Shown here: piece after piece, positions 8,555-16,115 of the stretch
Numbering within the stretch: the stretch's first letter is position 1
Layout of the letters: every line of letters begins with the position of its first letter
Source of the DNA: a virus
Direction: 5' to 3' (one strand)
Virus record (IMG/VR): IMGVR_UViG_3300032020_001000
Coordinates: 19,862-83,861 of that record
Length of the DNA stretch: 64,000 nucleotides
The notes under the pieces: generated by a model
What the model saw: the letters and a program-made list of their open reading frames with translations, nothing else
Databases searched by the model: none
Told to the model about the DNA's origin: nothing
Translations under genes and position numbers: made by a program

Positions 8555-8763
8555 TGCCCTGGAAGCGCCTGCGATGCAAAGGCTGCGGGGCGGTGCAGCG
8601 CATCTATCGCCGTCCCAGCCGGAACAAACCGGCCGGTCACATCAAGCACCTGTGGTACTACCAGTGCAAGGCGCGTATCCATCATGTCGAGCTGAGCCCG
8701 CACGAGGCAAATGACGGGCGCGTGGGGCCGCGACCTATCGGCGCAAAGATCGGAGGGAAGTGA
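8554..8763 (+). CDS. Small basic zinc-knuckle protein
   Basis: A 69-residue basic protein starting at ATG 8554 that overlaps the previous TGA by one base. It carries CKGC near residue 8 and a later C within WYYQCKARIHH, which with nearby His could complete a zinc site. No family recognised. Confidence 0.6.
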   Translation: MPWKRLRCKGCGAVQRIYRRPSRNKPAGHIKHLWYYQCKARIHHVELSPHEANDGRVGPRPIGAKIGGK

Positions 8764-9005
8764 TGGGAGCATTCGACGGATTCAAGGTCGGCAGCCGGTT
8801 GATCCTGACGCATGATGCGCGGGATTTTGCCGCCGCGGGCGATGAGGTCGAGGTGGTGGCCATGCTGCAGCCGGGCGATTGCGACGGCGCGATCCGGGTG
8901 CCCGACGATGGCATCCGGGTCAAGCGAGTGGGCGGCCGGATTAGCGAGCTCCACCCCGAGGAAATGGAGTTCGTCTGGGCCTGCGGCCGGCGGTATTTTG
9001 AGTGA
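8763..9005 (+). CDS. Small beta-rich hypothetical protein
   Basis: ATG 8763 is six bases after GGAGG and is preferred over GTG 8760. The 80-residue product is predicted to be mostly beta strand (alternating VEVVAML, IRVPDDG, IRVKRVGG) and acidic. No family recognised. Confidence 0.6.
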   Translation: MGAFDGFKVGSRLILTHDARDFAAAGDEVEVVAMLQPGDCDGAIRVPDDGIRVKRVGGRISELHPEEMEFVWACGRRYFE

Positions 9006-9018
9006 ATGGGGTGATGCC

Positions 9019-9225
9019 ATGAGCCGACGGATTCCGCCATGCAAGTTCTGCGGCCGCGATCTGCGCCGTCTCAAACCGCGTATGCTGGTGAGCGAGGGCG
9101 GCCGGGGCAAACAGAAGCACTGGGCACTGTGCGCCGATCCGGACTGCATGAGAAAGTTCCGCGAGGAGACCAGGCAGGGCTTGCACGCATTGAGCCGAGG
9201 CGAAGAGCCAGGAGCGAGCACATGA
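9019..9225 (+). CDS. Small zinc-knuckle hypothetical protein
   Basis: A 68-residue product with CKFC near residue 8 and CADPDC near 43, an arrangement like a small treble-clef or ribbon, in an otherwise basic protein. The stop overlaps the next ATG. No specific family recognised. Confidence 0.6.
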   Translation: MSRRIPPCKFCGRDLRRLKPRMLVSEGGRGKQKHWALCADPDCMRKFREETRQGLHALSRGEEPGAST

Positions 9226-9521
9226 CCACCTACCCCGAGCACGAAAAGATGCAGGCGGTGCAGGAGAAGAGCCAGGCGTGCGGCGAGTTCGTCGAGTGGT
9301 TTCAGCAGCGTGGGATTCATCTCGCCGAATACACAACTTTCACCCACACGTACAAGGCGCTCAACGGTCAGACACGTGAGATCAAGCGCGTGGAGCTGGC
9401 GCTCAGCCGGCGCTTGTTGCAAGACCTGCTTGCCGAGTTCTTCGGCATTGACCTCCAGCGCCTTGAAGCGGAAAAGCGCGCGATGCTGGCGGCGGCGCGG
9501 CTCGAGAGAGGAGGCGCTTGA
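9222..9521 (+). CDS. Small helical hypothetical protein
   Basis: A 99-residue protein starting in the ATGA overlap at 9222. It is amphipathic and helical, with a central HTYKALNGQTREIKRVELAL segment and a helical C-terminus. No family recognised. Confidence 0.6.
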   Translation: MTTYPEHEKMQAVQEKSQACGEFVEWFQQRGIHLAEYTTFTHTYKALNGQTREIKRVELALSRRLLQDLLAEFFGIDLQRLEAEKRAMLAAARLERGGA

Positions 9522-9790
9522 TGGCTCAGGAGATCCTGCGCGCAGCGATCATCCTCGCCATGTGCGACCTGGAATATCCGCTGCCTGCTGAGCGACCGTG
9601 GCAGAGTGAACATGCCCGTCAGGCATTGGCGACGGACCGCGAGCAGATCGACCTGGAGCGCCAGCAGTTCGGCATGAGCTTCGCCGACAGCACGGTCGGC
9701 GAGCTGATCGAATGGCTGCTCGCGGCGATCGGCGATGGGCGGGTGCGGCTTGTGGCGCGGGGGCAGAGTGATGGCGGCTACGGTCTATGA
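9521..9790 (+). CDS. Small hypothetical protein
   Basis: ATG 9521 has a strong upstream GAGAGGAGG; TTG 9518 is disfavoured. The 89-residue product is helical with one short hydrophobic patch (ELIEWLLAAI). No family recognised. A 16-codon mini-ORF (9771-9821) overlaps its end and leads into the next ATG; it may only couple translation. Confidence 0.55.
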   Translation: MAQEILRAAIILAMCDLEYPLPAERPWQSEHARQALATDREQIDLERQQFGMSFADSTVGELIEWLLAAIGDGRVRLVARGQSDGGYGL

Positions 9791-9820
9791 CCTCGAGATC
9801 TTCTTGGAGGGACCGAACTG

Positions 9821-10198
9821 ATGAGCAGCAATCCGACACTAGCGCAAGTAACACACCAACTGCGCCAAGCGCACGCCAGCTATGATGCCGTCGTGCTGCG
9901 CGAACGCATCATCTGGGAGCAAGCCCTCCGCCATGCCGAGACCGCCTATAACGCTGAACTCACCGCCCATGATGCCTTATACGCGCGCGCCATAGAGGCG
10001 GCCGCCGAACGAATGAGAGTCATTGTCAAGCCCACCTGGGAGCAATACCGCACCGCGATGCACGACGCGGATATGGATCTCCAGGCAGCCATTCGGAAGT
10101 TCGAAGAGACGGCAGCGAGCTTACGCGGCGAAAGAGAACGGAAGCCGAGCAAAGCCAAGGGCCAGATGGTTAGTAAAGACACAGAGGCAAAGTCATGA
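9821..10198 (+). CDS. Coiled-coil hypothetical protein
   Basis: A 125-residue protein, predicted almost entirely helical with heptad-like spacing, ending in a basic tail (ERERKPSKAKGQ). A GGAGGG sequence lies upstream. No family recognised. Confidence 0.6.
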   Translation: MSSNPTLAQVTHQLRQAHASYDAVVLRERIIWEQALRHAETAYNAELTAHDALYARAIEAAAERMRVIVKPTWEQYRTAMHDADMDLQAAIRKFEETAASLRGERERKPSKAKGQMVSKDTEAKS

Positions 10199-10217
10199 CG
10201 GCTAGCGTGCGCACGCG

Positions 10218-10466
10218 ATGACGACAAAGCAGCGGCTTGAGGAAGTCCTGCGGGCAGCCGGCCTGCATGAGATGGCCGCGAATGCGCTGCTCGGTGGCTA
10301 CGATGATTTCGAGACCACGAGTCCGACACCAATCCATGACCTGGTGCGGGATCTCAATGCTGCGGGCCGGCCCGATCTGGCGCAGCGGGCTATCAATGGG
10401 GAATGGGATGCAAGCCCCGATGAGGCGCGCGAATGGTTTAAACGCGAAGGCAGATATCTCCGATGA
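10218..10466 (+). CDS. Small hypothetical protein
   Basis: An 82-residue, mostly helical protein starting at ATG 10218. It contains the segment IHDLVRDLNAAGRPDLAQRAINGEWD, reminiscent of small phage proteins that occur near HTPGPW-type genes, but no firm family is claimed. About 70 bases separate it from the gene that leads into the nuclease/CRISPR unit. Confidence 0.6.
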   Translation: MTTKQRLEEVLRAAGLHEMAANALLGGYDDFETTSPTPIHDLVRDLNAAGRPDLAQRAINGEWDASPDEAREWFKREGRYLR

Positions 10467-10536
10467 TGTGGGCGGCGGGAGGCACAGGGCGTGGCGCGGC
10501 CGAGAACCGCCTGCGCCAGAGTCAGGAGGATTGGGG

Positions 10537-11031
10537 GTGCGAGGAATGAGTAGGAGGGACCAGGGACTGACGCCGGAGGAGTTGGAGCAGGCAGTTCATC
10601 ATGCGTTGCTGGCATTCAGCAACGAGCAGTTGGTGAGGGAACTGGAGCGGCGTTATGAGCACAATCACCCTCGCTACGCTCGATGGAAGCTACGACCTTC
10701 AGAGCTTGCGTTGGCGGCGCTGGACATGACTGGCGTGATCCGTAGCAAGACCCATGAATTGCTAAAGGCGGAGATGAAGCTGCTTAAGCTGACCAAAAAG
10801 GACATGCTCCAGCAAGCGGCGATAGCGGAAGCCCAGGCAGAGGTGGGGGGAGACATTATCGAACTGGTCAAGCAACGCGACAACGAGATGCCAGCGTGGG
10901 ACGGTTTACTCGCCGCCCTGAAGGAAAGACAAACGACGATCAGTCGGATAGTAGAGCGCTACAGATTGCCCGCGCGCGCGAGGACGGATGAGCTGGCAAG
11001 CACCGAAGAGGCAGAGGGCAGCGTCCATTAA
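10537..11031 (+). CDS. Helical protein upstream of the Cas12-like nuclease
   Basis: GTG 10537 lies seven bases after GGAGG; ATG 10546 is the alternative. The product is about 164 residues, helical and highly charged. An N-terminal HALLAFSNEQLVRELERR segment resembles the C-terminus of the 28784-29176 product (LLAFTDEQLMAEMERR), suggesting a shared small module. The C-terminal KERQTTISRIVERYRLP looks like a short helix-turn-helix. It ends 18 bases before the RuvC nuclease gene, so the two are probably co-transcribed; a role as an accessory factor is possible but unsupported by homology. Confidence 0.6.
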   Translation: MRGMSRRDQGLTPEELEQAVHHALLAFSNEQLVRELERRYEHNHPRYARWKLRPSELALAALDMTGVIRSKTHELLKAEMKLLKLTKKDMLQQAAIAEAQAEVGGDIIELVKQRDNEMPAWDGLLAALKERQTTISRIVERYRLPARARTDELASTEEAEGSVH

Positions 11032-11049
11032 GACTAGAGGGAAGTACCA

Positions 11050-12405
11050 ATGGCATTCCGGCGGGGAAAAGCGAAGGCCGAAGGACGGATAATTGGGATT
11101 CGCTTCAAGGTGAGCGACCCGAAGCCGGCCGACCTGGCGATGCTGAAGACGCTGGCAGCGCGCTGCCGCGAGTTGCGTTATCACCTCTTTGATTGGGCAG
11201 TCGCAAACGATGGTTCCGGGCCAGAGCACCTGCGCGCCATGTATTACGAGGCCGCCCGCTTGGCGCCCGATCTGTCGGCAGACATGAGAGGCACGATTGC
11301 CGGGGAAATACGCACGGCGATCAAGCAGTATCGCAAAGTGCAGCGCCAGGACCCGCTGGCGCGCCCCTTCGAGTTCAAGCGCGTCATCATTCCGGTCAAG
11401 GTCTCAAGCATCTATGAGTTGGCGCCAGAAGGGGCGAATGGTTATTGGCGGCTGCGTGTCGGACTATGGGCGAGGGGCGGCACTGAAGAAACCACGGCCA
11501 GTCTCCGTCTAGCCGCGGACACTAATCGCAACGGGGATGGCTATCAATTGGCGCACTACAATGCTGCGGTGGCCTGGGGACTGGAGGCAGGCTCCTCGCC
11601 GATAGGGGACGGTAAGATTGTGCTCCAACGCGGGAAGTGGCTCTACATTCAGGCCTTATCCTTGGCTCCGGTTATGGCGGTCGAGGGCCTGCGGGTTGCG
11701 GGGGTTGATGTGGGGCGCCATCATCTGGCAGTGGTGGCGATGCCCGAGAACGGAAAGACGGAGTTCGTGGGGCGTTACAATTGGGTGCGCGACTTGATCG
11801 CCGACCGCTGGCGGAAGACTCGTCTCTATCGTGCGGGCCTGCGGAAGCGCGCCAATGCCGAAAGCGATAGGGCGGCTGACAAGACAAAGACAATCTGTCA
11901 GCAGGTGGCGGCTCGCGTCGCGGATGTGCTCGTGCAGTGGGAGGCCACGCACGTGGCGATGGAAGACCTGACCGGCATGAGGGAGAGACTCGCGGAAAAG
12001 TTCGGCGAGGGCACCGAGGGAGCCGTCGTCAATGCGCGCTTCCCCTACTATAGATTGCAGGCGGCGATTGAGTATGCTTGCGGGAAGGTTGGGATTGCCA
12101 CCGTCAAGGTGGAGGCCAAATACAGTTCGCAGACGTGTTGGCGCTGCGGAGAAAGGGGCAAGCGGGATGGGCTAGAGTTTAGATGCGACGAGTGCGGCAA
12201 GGAGCATGCTGATGCAAATGCGGCCCGCGTGATAGCTCAGCGAGGTCGCGAAGAGGTGATGGCACAGATGGATCAAGCAAGGCCAGCGGTTCCGGCTGCT
12301 GGACCCCGGGCGCCTGTACGCCCGCACGCCGACGAAGCACAGGAGAGGCGGGAATCCTGTGCCGGTCTCGGCAATTGGCCGGAGAAAAATGAGGCTACGG
12401 TCTAG
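11050..12405 (+). CDS. Compact TnpB/Cas12-like RuvC nuclease (putative type V effector)
   Basis: A 451-residue RNA-guided nuclease candidate. The split RuvC site is intact: GVDVGRHHLAVVAM with D220 (RuvC-I), VAMEDLTG with E305 (RuvC-II) and HADANAARV with D388 (RuvC-III). A four-Cys zinc ribbon, TCWRC (C363, C366) and CDEC (C379, C382), sits between RuvC-II and III as in TnpB and Cas12 proteins. The first 219 residues would form the guide/target recognition lobe. A GAGGGAAG ribosome site precedes ATG 11050. The stop codon TAG 12403-12405 lies inside the first repeat of a CRISPR array. No cas1/cas2 and no transposon ends or TnpA are nearby, favouring a hypercompact phage Cas12 over an IS605 TnpB. 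The subtype is not assignable by eye. Confidence 0.85.
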   Translation: MAFRRGKAKAEGRIIGIRFKVSDPKPADLAMLKTLAARCRELRYHLFDWAVANDGSGPEHLRAMYYEAARLAPDLSADMRGTIAGEIRTAIKQYRKVQRQDPLARPFEFKRVIIPVKVSSIYELAPEGANGYWRLRVGLWARGGTEETTASLRLAADTNRNGDGYQLAHYNAAVAWGLEAGSSPIGDGKIVLQRGKWLYIQALSLAPVMAVEGLRVAGVDVGRHHLAVVAMPENGKTEFVGRYNWVRDLIADRWRKTRLYRAGLRKRANAESDRAADKTKTICQQVAARVADVLVQWEATHVAMEDLTGMRERLAEKFGEGTEGAVVNARFPYYRLQAAIEYACGKVGIATVKVEAKYSSQTCWRCGERGKRDGLEFRCDECGKEHADANAARVIAQRGREEVMAQMDQARPAVPAAGPRAPVRPHADEAQERRESCAGLGNWPEKNEATV

Positions 12406-12566
12406 TGGGGCGCGCATTCACGGCCAACTACAGGCAGGCGGCCCCTGTGCGCTCGTGCCCCTGGGGTGTAGTGGGGCGCGCATTCACGGCCAACTACAGG
12501 CGCTCGCTCGCATAGGACGCGTTCTCAACCGCTGTAGTGGGGCGCGCATTCACGGCCAACTACAGG
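12401..12566 (+). CRISPR. CRISPR mini-array, three repeats and two spacers
   Basis: Three copies of a 34-nt repeat occupy 12401-12434, 12467-12500 and 12533-12566; copies 2 and 3 are identical and copy 1 differs at one base (C for G at position 2). The period is exactly 66 bp, giving two unrelated 32-nt spacers at 12435-12466 and 12501-12532. The repeat begins TGTAGTGGGG and ends GGCCAACTACAGG; its ends pair as TGTAGTGG with CCAACTACA (one bulged A), leaving a loop of about 15 nt. There is no leader: the array starts at the nuclease stop codon, so it is probably transcribed by read-through from that gene. Confidence 0.9.
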
Positions 12567-12603
12567 ACAGGGGAATAGGCAGACAGGAGAGGAGGATACG
12601 GTG

Positions 12604-12885
12604 ATGCGAGTTAACGTTGGCAGGCTTAACCCGGACGAGTTGGCGGCACTGGTGACGGCGGGCGAGCAGCGCCTCGAGGACATGCGGAGGGCGGCGTCGC
12701 GTCTGCCGGAAGCGCAGCGGAACCTCGAGGAGGCCCTCGGGGAGCGCGATCGTATCAGCGCGGAGATCCGCGCACTGCGCGCAGAGATCGAGGGGCTGCA
12801 GAATACGATCAAGCCGAAGCGGCGGCGCAAGGCGACGCCCGAGGCCGCCGCAGAGGCCCCGGATGATGCCATTGCCGCCGAATGA
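12604..12885 (+). CDS. Small coiled-coil protein with basic PKRRRKA motif (paralogue)
   Basis: ATG 12604 follows a strong GGAGG. The 93-residue product is paralogous to the 5286-5624 protein: the N-terminal RLNPDELAAL, central EAQRNLEEALGERD and terminal KPKRRRKA match in order and spacing. It is a predicted coiled coil with a basic end. It lies immediately after the CRISPR array; whether that is meaningful is unknown. Confidence 0.65.
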   Translation: MRVNVGRLNPDELAALVTAGEQRLEDMRRAASRLPEAQRNLEEALGERDRISAEIRALRAEIEGLQNTIKPKRRRKATPEAAAEAPDDAIAAE

Positions 12886-12907
12886 GCCCGTTCGGGGAGG
12901 GCAGAGC

Positions 12908-13102
12908 ATGGCATCGAGCGAGAAGGAGTGGCCGTCCGGCTACTGCGTGAGCGTGCCGCTGTACACGGCGGTGACGCGCGCGCTGATCCGCGACCGCGGA
13001 GATCGGCTCATAGACCAGGCGGGTCACAATGAGCTGATTCGCCTGCTGGCCGAGGTGCAAGAGTTCTTCGATGGACTGCCTCGCGCCGGGAGGGCAAGAT
13101 GA
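12908..13102 (+). CDS. Small hypothetical protein
   Basis: A 64-residue product from ATG 12908 with GGGAGGG upstream. It is mostly helical, with an ELIRLLAEVQEFF segment near the end. No family recognised. The second 99-nt structured element begins six bases after its stop. Confidence 0.55.
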   Translation: MASSEKEWPSGYCVSVPLYTAVTRALIRDRGDRLIDQAGHNELIRLLAEVQEFFDGLPRAGRAR

Positions 13103-13107
13103 ATGTT

Positions 13108-13206
13108 GGGCGGCGGGTAGTGTATGCGTTGGCGATTGGCGCATGCCTCCATCGGCGCCGGAAGAAGCCGCCGGGCGAGTACGGTGCCGCTTCCTGCCCG
13201 CCGCCC
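13108..13206 (+). ncRNA. Candidate structured RNA element, copy 2 (99 nt)
   Basis: Same length as the element at 5159-5257, with 94 of 99 positions identical. The 10-bp GC clamp (13108-13117 with 13197-13206), the ATGCG/CGCAT hairpin and the core of the CGGCGCC/GGTGCCG stem are unchanged; the differences fall mostly in loops or stem ends. It precedes the GTG-started gene at 13230. Conservation of unpaired segments as well as stems suggests a functional RNA, though recent duplication could also explain it. Confidence 0.55.
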
Positions 13207-13229
13207 CATGTCCGGGAAAGGAGTCAATC

Positions 13230-13430
13230 GTGAGTGAGCGCCACACGGAGTCTGAACTGCGGGGGATGATCACCGCCCGCCAGAACGAGATCGAGGAGAT
13301 CATGTACCGGTGCGAGCGGTCGGGGTTTCCCCAGGCCGCAGAAGAACTGCAGGATGCCATGGTTGACCTGACGGCGGCGAAGCATGCCCTGGTGCGCGAG
13401 GCGAAGGCGCGGGAGGTCCAGGGGGAATGA
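13230..13430 (+). CDS. Small helical hypothetical protein
   Basis: GTG 13230 is preceded by AAAGGAG at the right distance. The 66-residue product is an all-helical, charged protein with a single Cys. No family recognised. Its stop overlaps the ATG of the radical SAM gene. Confidence 0.6.
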   Translation: MSERHTESELRGMITARQNEIEEIMYRCERSGFPQAAEELQDAMVDLTAAKHALVREAKAREVQGE

Positions 13431-14425
13431 CCCGTCGCATCGGGCGCTTTCAGTCCAAGCCGGGCATAGTCTGCGCTGGGTTCTGGCGCTTGCCCTACAT
13501 TGCTGCATGCCCGCATCAGTGCGCCTACTGCTACCTCGCGGGGACATACTGGCGCGGCCTCCCGCGGGATTTGACCGAGGCCGATCTGCCGGAGATGCAG
13601 CATGAAGTAGAGCGCTGGATGGAACGCACACGCTGCGAGGTCTGCGATGGCAGCGGCGAGTGGTGTCGGGCCTGTGATGCGCCCAGTCATGGCCCGGTGC
13701 AGGATGATGCAACGGGGGGACCCTGTCCAGTCTGCAAGGGCACCGGCGGAGCGATCCTCAACGCCGGCGAGCTGTCTGATTCCTTCGCCCCGGCGATCTC
13801 GGCGGAGCTGAGCCTGCGTCTCATCGAGATGTTCCGGGCTCAGGATAGGCACACGCTGCTGCTGCTCACCAAGGCCCTGCCGCATAGAGTGCTTCGCAAG
13901 ACCGAGCCGACGCCGCAGGTAATCCTGAGCTTCTCGCTGGGCCAGCAGCGGTTCTGCGGCCAACCGCTTGCGGGGCGCGGCCCCACCGGCGAGGCTCTGA
14001 TTGCGGCGGCGGGGGAGCTGCGCGCGATGGGATGGCGGGTTCGGCTGCGGATCGATCCCATCATCGACCGCCAAGGCCCGGAGCAGATCGAGCGGCTGCT
14101 GGAGAAGACACCTGGGCCGTGGGAGCGGATCACGCTCGGCTCGTTGAGATTCACCGAGGCGACCCACCGCCTGATGGTTCTCGGCACGCCCCTGCAGCAT
14201 GCCTTGGCCGGGCACCTAGTAGCCCGGATGGAGCCGGACTTTGGCCACCATCCGTGGCGGCTGGGCACGCATGAGCGGGTGCGGCTCTACCGCGACATCC
14301 GGGAGCGCCTGGCCGGCTGCACGGATTCCTGGGCGCTGTGCAAGGAGACGCCTGACATCTGGCGCCTGACCTTTGGCGCGGACTGGCCCGGGCATGAGTC
14401 GGTGCGGTGTAACTGTACGCCGTAG
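13427..14425 (+). CDS. Spore photoproduct lyase-like radical SAM protein with zinc-binding insert
   Basis: A 332-residue radical SAM protein. The iron-sulfur motif CPHQCAYC (C28, C32, C35) lies in the context RFxSKPG...FWRLPY...CAYCYLAGTYW, as in spore photoproduct lyases, and LNAGELSDSFA near 112-122 matches the family's second signature. SPL enzymes reverse UV thymine lesions by radical chemistry. Unusually, a Cys-rich insert of DnaJ type (C70, C73, C80, C83, C100, C103, with CDGSG and CKGTG) sits between the two motifs. The TIM-barrel core continues to the C-terminus. Repair of DNA photoproducts or a related DNA modification is inferred; the substrate is unknown. Confidence 0.75.
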   Translation: MTRRIGRFQSKPGIVCAGFWRLPYIAACPHQCAYCYLAGTYWRGLPRDLTEADLPEMQHEVERWMERTRCEVCDGSGEWCRACDAPSHGPVQDDATGGPCPVCKGTGGAILNAGELSDSFAPAISAELSLRLIEMFRAQDRHTLLLLTKALPHRVLRKTEPTPQVILSFSLGQQRFCGQPLAGRGPTGEALIAAAGELRAMGWRVRLRIDPIIDRQGPEQIERLLEKTPGPWERITLGSLRFTEATHRLMVLGTPLQHALAGHLVARMEPDFGHHPWRLGTHERVRLYRDIRERLAGCTDSWALCKETPDIWRLTFGADWPGHESVRCNCTP

Positions 14426-14474
14426 GAAGCGGCCGACATCACCGCCATCCATGACAACACGAGGAGGCGACCGA

Positions 14475-16115
14475 GTGACCGACCAGACGGCTATTACCTA
14501 CGTCGAGGCGCGGAGCCTGCATGAGTCCGCGACCAACCCGCGCCGGCACTTCGACGAGCGCGGGCTCGAGGAGCTCGCGGCCAGCATCCGCGAGCAGGGC
14601 ATCATCAACGCGCTGCTGGTGCGCCCCATTCGTGACGACCGCGGCGAGCAGGTGATGGAGCGCGGGCCCAAGGATGATCGCAAGCCTCGGCCATCATACG
14701 AGGTGATCTGCGGCGCCCGCCGGCTGCGGGCCGCCCGGGCGGCGGGGCTGGAGTCCATCCCGATCGTGATCCGCGACCTCAACGACGCCCAGGCGCTGGA
14801 AACACAGGTCGTGGAGAACCTGCAGCGCGAGGACGTGCATCCCCTGGACGAGGCCCATGGTTTCCGCGCGCTCATGGAGAGCTGCCGCTACGACGTCACG
14901 GCGGTGGCAGCCAAGGTTGGGCGCTCGCAGTCCTACATCTACCAGCGCCTCAAACTGTGCGAACTCATCGAGCCGGTGCAGACCGCGCTGTGGGAGGAAA
15001 AGATCACCGCCGCCCATGCCATCCTGATCGCCCGCCTCCAGCCCCACGATCAGGCCGAGGCGCTGAAGCAGGCCACGCCCCGTTATCTCCAGGGCGACCA
15101 TGTCAGCGCCGCTCATCTCGACGACTGGATTAGAAGCAACATCCTGCTCGACCTGCACGCCGCGCCATTCGCCAAGGCGGATGCGCCGGACCTGGTGCCA
15201 TCCGCGAGCGTTTGCAAAGATTGCAAAAAGCGGACGGGGTACACGCCGGCGCTGTGGAGTGACCTGGCGAAGCGGGACCTGTGCGCCGACCGTGCCTGCT
15301 ACCACGCGAAGACCACCGCCCACGTCGAGCGCGCACTCGCGGCGGCGAAGACGAAGGGCGAGCGGCTGCTGCGGCTCAGCAGGCATTATGGGGCGACGGA
15401 TAAGGGCATCCTCTCGCGCAATGACTACTCCCAGCTAAAATCCGGCCTCAAGCATTGTGAAGCGGCGGGCAAGGGCATCATCGTCGGCGGCGAGGACGAC
15501 CTGGGGCAGATCATCACCGTGTGCCCGCGCTCCTCGAAGTGCAAAGAGCACTGGGGATCGAGTTCGTCGGCGCGCGCGCCGTCTGAGATCGCGGCGGAGA
15601 AGAAGCGCAAGGAGGCGAAGCGCGCCGCCCAGCGCGCGGGCCAACTGGTGCTCGAGCGGATCATGGAACGCGCGCGGGCGGAACCATTCGGCGCGCCGGC
15701 GATGCGGCTGCTTTATGCCGCCCAGACGCGGCACCTGGATCATAACGCGGCGAAACGCATGAGCGAGCAGCTCGGGCTGGAGCCGTCGAAGAACAACTGG
15801 GGCGGTACCGATTATCGAGGGGCAATCGTCAGCGTTTTCGATAATGAAGGGTCGCCCGAAAAGATCGCAACCGCGACCATCGAGTTGGCGCTGCAGGCGG
15901 AACTGGCAAGCGATCTCAACAACCACCAATTCGACGGCAAGTACGAGCACCTGCGGCAGCGCGGAAAAGACTGGGGCGTCAATGTCGCCGGCGCCGAGCG
16001 CCAGGTGGCGGCCGAGGAAAAGCAGCGCGCGGACGCGGCGGCCGCCCGGGCCAAGAAGCCGGCGCCCACCGGGAAGAAGCAAGCCAAGGCTAAGGGCAAG
16101 GCCGAGGGCAAATGA
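14475..16115 (+). CDS. ParB/RepB-like DNA-binding protein with zinc-knuckle domain
   Basis: GTG 14475, after GAGGAGG, starts a 546-residue protein. Residues 1-130 form a ParB nuclease/CTPase-like domain (SxxNPRRHFDE, then ICGARRLRAARAAG with the GxRR box, then VVENLQREDVHPLDEA), followed by the ParB helix-turn-helix (VAAKVGRSQSYIYQRLKL). A middle segment has CKDC and CADRACYHAK, a likely zinc site seen in longer ParB relatives, and the C-terminus is Ala/Lys-rich and disordered. No ParA is nearby, so plasmid-style partition is doubtful; regulation or DNA organisation is more likely. Overlaps the HerA-like gene. Confidence 0.82.
   Translation: MTDQTAITYVEARSLHESATNPRRHFDERGLEELAASIREQGIINALLVRPIRDDRGEQVMERGPKDDRKPRPSYEVICGARRLRAARAAGLESIPIVIRDLNDAQALETQVVENLQREDVHPLDEAHGFRALMESCRYDVTAVAAKVGRSQSYIYQRLKLCELIEPVQTALWEEKITAAHAILIARLQPHDQAEALKQATPRYLQGDHVSAAHLDDWIRSNILLDLHAAPFAKADAPDLVPSASVCKDCKKRTGYTPALWSDLAKRDLCADRACYHAKTTAHVERALAAAKTKGERLLRLSRHYGATDKGILSRNDYSQLKSGLKHCEAAGKGIIVGGEDDLGQIITVCPRSSKCKEHWGSSSSARAPSEIAAEKKRKEAKRAAQRAGQLVLERIMERARAEPFGAPAMRLLYAAQTRHLDHNAAKRMSEQLGLEPSKNNWGGTDYRGAIVSVFDNEGSPEKIATATIELALQAELASDLNNHQFDGKYEHLRQRGKDWGVNVAGAERQVAAEEKQRADAAAARAKKPAPTGKKQAKAKGKAEGK

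Noticed and set aside
11050-12405. Reading the RuvC nuclease as an ordinary IS605 TnpB
   Set aside because: No TnpA, no left/right transposon ends, and three regularly spaced repeats with unique spacers follow. The alternative is kept as a refutation test.
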